Part shown: piece after piece, positions 35,535-39,677 of the stretch
Layout of the letters: each line of letters starts with the position of its first letter
Numbering within the stretch: position 1 is the stretch's first letter
Assembly (NCBI GenBank): GCA_902536065.1
Contig: CACAVZ010000010.1
Location: 1-39,677 of the forward strand
Source of the DNA: an uncultured Synechococcaceae cyanobacterium
Lineage (GTDB): Bacteria; Cyanobacteriota; Cyanobacteriia; PCC-6307; Cyanobiaceae
DNA: 39,677 bases
Reading direction: 5' to 3'
Translations under genes and position numbers: made by a program
Notes under the pieces: generated by a model
Told to the model about the DNA's origin: nothing
The model's database searches: none
The model's input: the letters and a program-made list of their open reading frames with translations, nothing else

Positions 35535-38500
35535 TTAAAAATTATGGATTTCTTGTAGGGAGTAAGTATCAATTTTATTACTTTGCAATGCTTGAATTGC
35601 TTTAATTGCTGCCTTTGCTCCAGGAATGGTTGTAAAAGTTGGAATGTTATATTCTAAAGCAGCACGTCTTAAATATGCATCGTCATGAAGAGCCTGAGAT
35701 CCTATTGGAGTATTAATTATTAATTGAACAAGTCCCGAACGAATTAAATCCTCTATATTTGGTCTACCCTCATGTACTTTAAGAACCTCTTCGACATGAA
35801 TGCCCAAATCAACCAAATATGAAGCTGTACCTTTTGTTGCAATTAATTTAAATCCTAAAATCAATAATTCCTTTGCAATTTCTTCGAGATTCTTTTTATC
35901 TAAATCATTAGTAGACAAAAAAGCTACTCCTTCACAAGGAACACCATTACCCGCTGCTAACTCTGACTTCGCATAAGCAATCCCAAAATCTTTAGCTAAA
36001 CCCATTACCTCTCCAGTAGATTTCATTTCAGGACCAAGGAGTGTATCAGAGCCAGGGAATCTCTTAAAAGGTAAAACTGCTTCCTTTACTGCCTGGTATT
36101 TTGGAGAAAACTCTTTAGTAAAATTAATTTCATCTAGTGTAAATCCTTGCATTAACTGAGTAGCTAATTTTGCAACTGGTTTTCCTATGGCCTTTGAAAC
36201 AAAAGGGACAGTTCTAGAGGCTCTTGGATTTGCTTCAAGAATAAATAATTTATTTTCTTTATTATTTAAATTTGTTACTGCGAATTGCAAATTAATCAAA
36301 CCAACAACATTTAGTTTTTTCGCAATTAATTTAGTCCAGTGCTTCACAATATCTAAAGTTGATCTTGAGAGCGAAATAGGAGGTAAACAACAGGCTGAAT
36401 CTCCAGAATGAATTCCTGCAGGTTCCACATGTTCCATTAGACCAGCAACTACTACTGAACCTTCTGAATCACATAAAGCATCAACATCTATCTCAATAGC
36501 ATTATTCAAATATTGATCAAGCAGGATAGGATGATCAGGCGATACCTTCACAGCCTCATTGATATATCTCGATAATTCATTCTCATCTTTAACAATTTCC
36601 ATTGCCCTTCCTCCTAAAACATAAGAAGGTCTTACAACCAAGGGGAATCCAATATTTTCTGCTACCGTTTGTGCTTCATTTTGATTACGAGCTATGCCGT
36701 TTAAAGGTTGTCTAATTCCTAATTCATCTAGTATTTTAGTGAATTCTTCTCTATCTTCTGCTAAATCGATTGAGATTGGAGAAGTCCCAAGAATTTTTGA
36801 TCCAGTTTTGACACCATCTTCAGATTTAAGCCATTCAAATAAAGGTAATGATAATTTCAGAGGTGTTTGGCCTCCAAATTGAACAATCAAACCATGGGGA
36901 TTTTCAACTTCAATTATGTTGAGCACGTCTTCAAAAGTTACTGGCTCAAAATAAAGAATATCGCTAGTGTCGTAATCTGTAGAAACAGTTTCAGGGTTAC
37001 TGTTAACCATTATTGTTTTAAAGCCATTTGTAGAAGCTTGATATGAAGCATGACAACAGCAATAATCAAATTCTATTCCCTGACCAATTCTGTTTGGACC
37101 TCCCCCAAGAATCATAATTTTTTTTGATTTATTATTTTTTGAAATCTCGCTATCAAAAATTTTTAAATCTAAATCAAAAAAAGACTCTTCATAAGTTGAA
37201 TAATGATATGGAGTTGAAGATGAGAACTCTGCTGAACAAGTATCAACAGTTTTAAAAATGGGCAAAATATTAAGTTCTTTTCTATATCTTCTTACTTCAA
37301 AAAACTCAGAATTAGTTAACTTTGCAATTTGTTGATCTGAGAAACCTAATTGTTTAGCATGTAGCATTAAATCCCTATCTAAATCATAAAGTTTTTTTTC
37401 TTTTAAGAAATTAATTTCAAAACTATAGATATTACGTAATTTCTCGATAAACCACAAATCAATATTAGTAACTTCTTGAATATAACAATTAGATTTTCCA
37501 AGCTGCATAGCTTTTTTAATCATAAGGATTCTTTCAGAGGTTGGGTTTCTTAAATTATTCTTTAGATCATTTTCATTATTAGAGAAATCTATTGAATCAC
37601 TTTCCCATCCATAAATACCTACTTCTAAAGACCTTAATGCTTTCTGAAATGATTCTTCAAAAGATCTACCGATTGCCATTGACTCACCAACAGATTTCAT
37701 AGCAGTACTTAAGTTTTTTGAAGAGCCTTTAAACTTTTCAAAAGCAAACCTAGGAATTTTGGTGACAACATAATCAATTGAAGGCTCAAAACATGCAGGT
37801 GTTTTTTTGGTAATATCATTAACAATCTCATCAAGTGTATAACCAACAGATAGTAGAGCTGCAATCTTGGCAATTGGGAATCCAGTTGCTTTACTTGCCA
37901 AAGCAGATGATCTACTTACACGAGGATTCATTTCTATTACAGTAGCCTCTCCATTTACTGGATTAATTGCAAATTGAATATTACTCCCTCCAGTTTCAAC
38001 GCCAACCTCCCTAATAATTTTCAATGACAAGTCTCTCAACCTTTGATACTCCTTATCTGTCAATGTCTGAGCAGGAGCAACAGTAATTGAATCTCCAGTA
38101 TGGACACCCATTGGATCTAAATTTTCAATACTACAAACTATTACTACATTATCTGCAGTATCTCGCATTACCTCTAACTCAAACTCCTTCCAACCAATAA
38201 GTGATTTTTCAATCAATATTTGATTACTTGGACTTTCCTCTAAACCTGTTTTACACAATTCGACAAATTCTTCAAGGTTGTAGGCAATACCACCTCCTAC
38301 ACCTCCTAAAGTAAATGCAGGCCTTATTATTAGAGGATAGGAATTAATTTTTTTTGAGACCTCATTGGCTTCAGTTAGGCTTGATGCTATACCAGAAGGG
38401 CAAACATTTACATTTATTTTTTCCATCGATTCTTTAAACAATTTCCTATCCTCGGCTTTATTAATAGCTCTTAAATCAGCACCAATAAGTTCAACCTTAT

Positions 38501-38831
38501 TTTTTTTTAAAAAATCTGATTCTGATAATTTTACCGCAAGATTTAAAGCGGTTTGACCACCCATGGTGGGAAGAATTGCATCAGGTTTTTCTCTTAAAAT
38601 AATCTGGGATACAATTTCAGGAGTTAATGGTTCAATATATGTTTTGCTTGCAATTTCAGGATCAGTCATTATCGATGCCGGATTTGAATTTATCAAGATA
38701 ATTTCATAACCTGCTTTTTTTAAAGCTTTGCAAGCTTGAGTGCCAGAGTAATCAAATTCGCAAGCTTGACCTATAACGATCGGTCCTGAACCAAGAATAA
38801 GAATTTTTTTAATATCACCTCTTTGAGGCAT
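35535..38831 (-). CDS. carB: Carbamoyl-phosphate synthase large chain
   Basis: A 1098-residue enzyme making carbamoyl phosphate from bicarbonate, ammonia (delivered by CarA) and two ATP, for arginine and pyrimidine synthesis. Domains in order: first ATP-grasp half (about 1-400; [32 protein letters not shown]), allosteric/oligomer region (about 400-555), second ATP-grasp half (about 560-945; [29 protein letters not shown]), and a C-terminal MGS-like regulatory domain (about 950-1098; [23 protein letters not shown]). It is slightly longer than the roughly 1073 residues of E. coli. The start is ATG, with divergent DUF3318 108 bases away. Confidence 0.98.
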   Translation of the reverse strand: MPQRGDIKKILILGSGPIVIGQACEFDYSGTQACKALKKAGYEIILINSNPASIMTDPEIASKTYIEPLTPEIVSQIILREKPDAILPTMGGQTALNLAVKLSESDFLKKNKVELIGADLRAINKAEDRKLFKESMEKINVNVCPSGIASSLTEANEVSKKINSYPLIIRPAFTLGGVGGGIAYNLEEFVELCKTGLEESPSNQILIEKSLIGWKEFELEVMRDTADNVVIVCSIENLDPMGVHTGDSITVAPAQTLTDKEYQRLRDLSLKIIREVGVETGGSNIQFAINPVNGEATVIEMNPRVSRSSALASKATGFPIAKIAALLSVGYTLDEIVNDITKKTPACFEPSIDYVVTKIPRFAFEKFKGSSKNLSTAMKSVGESMAIGRSFEESFQKALRSLEVGIYGWESDSIDFSNNENDLKNNLRNPTSERILMIKKAMQLGKSNCYIQEVTNIDLWFIEKLRNIYSFEINFLKEKKLYDLDRDLMLHAKQLGFSDQQIAKLTNSEFFEVRRYRKELNILPIFKTVDTCSAEFSSSTPYHYSTYEESFFDLDLKIFDSEISKNNKSKKIMILGGGPNRIGQGIEFDYCCCHASYQASTNGFKTIMVNSNPETVSTDYDTSDILYFEPVTFEDVLNIIEVENPHGLIVQFGGQTPLKLSLPLFEWLKSEDGVKTGSKILGTSPISIDLAEDREEFTKILDELGIRQPLNGIARNQNEAQTVAENIGFPLVVRPSYVLGGRAMEIVKDENELSRYINEAVKVSPDHPILLDQYLNNAIEIDVDALCDSEGSVVVAGLMEHVEPAGIHSGDSACCLPPISLSRSTLDIVKHWTKLIAKKLNVVGLINLQFAVTNLNNKENKLFILEANPRASRTVPFVSKAIGKPVAKLATQLMQGFTLDEINFTKEFSPKYQAVKEAVLPFKRFPGSDTLLGPEMKSTGEVMGLAKDFGIAYAKSELAAGNGVPCEGVAFLSTNDLDKKNLEEIAKELLILGFKLIATKGTASYLVDLGIHVEEVLKVHEGRPNIEDLIRSGLVQLIINTPIGSQALHDDAYLRRAALEYNIPTFTTIPGAKAAIKAIQALQSNKIDTYSLQEIHNF

Positions 38832-38882
38832 AATTTAAAACCTTTGTTTATTTCATGCTACTTATAAATCATCAGATGTTAA

Positions 38883-38895
38883 TCAAGTTACTTGA
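38883..38895. promoter_or_regulatory. Palindrome TCAAGTTACTTGA between carB and the DUF3318 gene
   Basis: A 13-base perfect inverted repeat (6-base arms around T) in the 108-base gap between the divergent starts at 38831 and 38940. Its position is right for a shared operator, but no regulator can be named and chance is possible. Confidence 0.25.
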
Positions 38896-38939
38896 AAAGC
38901 AACATTTGTTTCTATAGTATTGAAAGAAAATAATTTTTT

Positions 38940-39578
38940 ATGAGCGAACTTCAGCGACTTAAAAGTTTGTTGCCTCCAGAGAATGAAAGTTGGGTGTTTA
39001 TTGAAGCTGCTGCCGCTATAGATCCACCCTTAATAACACTTGAGGAAATTGGTCGTGACGAAGTAGAAATCCAAATAGATTTAGATGAGTGGGAAAACTT
39101 TGCAATAGACCATAGAAATTTATTATTTTGGCACGAAGTAGGGAAAATTCAAAACGACACAATTCCTAGAGATGGATGGGAAATGGCTGCTCTCGCCATA
39201 GGTCTTGGAGGAGCGATAGGGGAGTTATGGGTGCAAGATGGATTGCTATTATTACTTGCACTTGGTTTGTCAAGTTTTGCAGGGTATAGGCTATACATTA
39301 AAAATAATTCTGAGAAGAAACTTCAAGATGCTATTTTTGCAGATGAAAGAGCTATAGATCTTGCTTGTAGATTTGGATATAGTATCCCTAATGCATATAA
39401 AAGTCTTGGAGGAGCATTGAAAGAGTTAATAGATAAAAGTCGAAAAAAGAAAAAAAGAAGTTTCTTTGAGGACAGATTAGATGCATTAAGAAAAAGTGCA
39501 GAAAAAGCTAGATCAGAATTGTCACAGCAAGAAGGCTCAGACAAATCAGTCTCAAGTGAAAATGTATATGGACAATAA
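38940..39578 (+). CDS. DUF3318 family membrane protein
   Basis: A 212-residue cyanobacterial protein. The N-terminal soluble domain (ELQRLKSLLPPENESWVFIE, DPPLITLEEIGRDEVEIQID) ends at GWEMAALAIGLGGA; two membrane helices follow (about 83-98 and 101-117). The C-terminal part is charged and helical, with a Lys-rich stretch (SRKKKKRS) and a disordered end. The family is conserved across cyanobacteria, often beside rsfS, and has no known function. Its stop lies within the start region of the rsfS gene, so the two genes overlap. Confidence 0.78.
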   Translation: MSELQRLKSLLPPENESWVFIEAAAAIDPPLITLEEIGRDEVEIQIDLDEWENFAIDHRNLLFWHEVGKIQNDTIPRDGWEMAALAIGLGGAIGELWVQDGLLLLLALGLSSFAGYRLYIKNNSEKKLQDAIFADERAIDLACRFGYSIPNAYKSLGGALKELIDKSRKKKKRSFFEDRLDALRKSAEKARSELSQQEGSDKSVSSENVYGQ

Positions 39579-39677
39579 AAATTTGATTTTAATGGCAGCA
39601 AAAGCTTGTGATGAAAAAAAGGCTAAAGATATCAAACTTATTAGAATTGACAAAGTATCCTTTATAAGTGAATGGAT
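39568..39677 (+). CDS. rsfS: Ribosome silencing factor RsfS/Iojap (5' part, runs off the window)
   Basis: The first 36 codons, MDNKNLILMAAKACDEKKAK DIKLIRIDKVSFISEW, match the N-terminal helix and first strand of RsfS (the D-x-K-K-A-x-D-I-x-L-I-x-V block), which binds ribosomal protein uL14 (L14) and blocks subunit joining under starvation. I chose the ATG at 39568, which overlaps the DUF3318 stop; an ATG two codons upstream (39562) and one at 39592 are alternatives. The rest lies beyond the window. Confidence 0.82.
   Translation, partial: MDNKNLILMAAKACDEKKAKDIKLIRIDKVSFISEW

Overview
The window is about 40 kb of very AT-rich, densely packed DNA. Its gene content points to a high-light Prochlorococcus (or a very close picocyanobacterial relative). 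Evidence: chlorophyll genes (aerobic cyclase acsF, Mg-chelatase chlH), a probable photosystem II Psb30 peptide, Ycf20, and a set of cyanobacterial families of unknown function (DUF1651, DUF2949, DUF2996, DUF3038, DUF3318, DUF4335, DUF6447). I assigned names by reading the translations from memory of families; no database search was run.

Layout. 1-791: end of a SpoU/TrmH-type RNA methyltransferase, tRNA-Met(CAT), clpS and a DUF1651 gene. 792-4443: a loose accessory stretch of small proteins (about 41-129 aa), including a secreted thioredoxin-fold protein, a ribbon-helix-helix regulator with palindromic operator-like sites, a pilin-leader-like peptide, and several short single-membrane-span proteins. 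4444-10121: 2-Cys peroxiredoxin, a membrane protein, an FtsH homologue that has lost its zinc-protease motif, rpmF, ycf20, a CbbY-like phosphatase, psb30, a cysteine-cluster protein and two half-size GDT1/UPF0016 transporters. 10193-18595: a plus-strand run with a Zam/RNase-II-like protein lacking the catalytic aspartates, two poorly known proteins, acsF, tldD, the tldE/pmbA partner and fmt. 18592-27611: terC, mfd, small membrane proteins, the DUF4335/DUF3038/DUF2949 group, a UbiH-type hydroxylase and dapB. 27714-39677: chlH, folP-tpiA, an S4 RNA-binding protein, an ABC exporter, a DUF6447 protein, carB, DUF3318 and the start of rsfS.

Most of the window is core metabolism arranged in tight short operons. 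Many start codons touch or overlap the previous stop, and convergent neighbours end within a few bases of each other. Recognisable intrinsic terminators are rare; the two best ones lie inside, or read through, opposite-strand genes. The most notable items are the protease-dead FtsH, the Zam-like protein without its aspartate cluster, the RHH regulator with three matching palindromes, a DUF3038 gene that seems to start at ATT, and the cluster of tiny genes before the peroxiredoxin.
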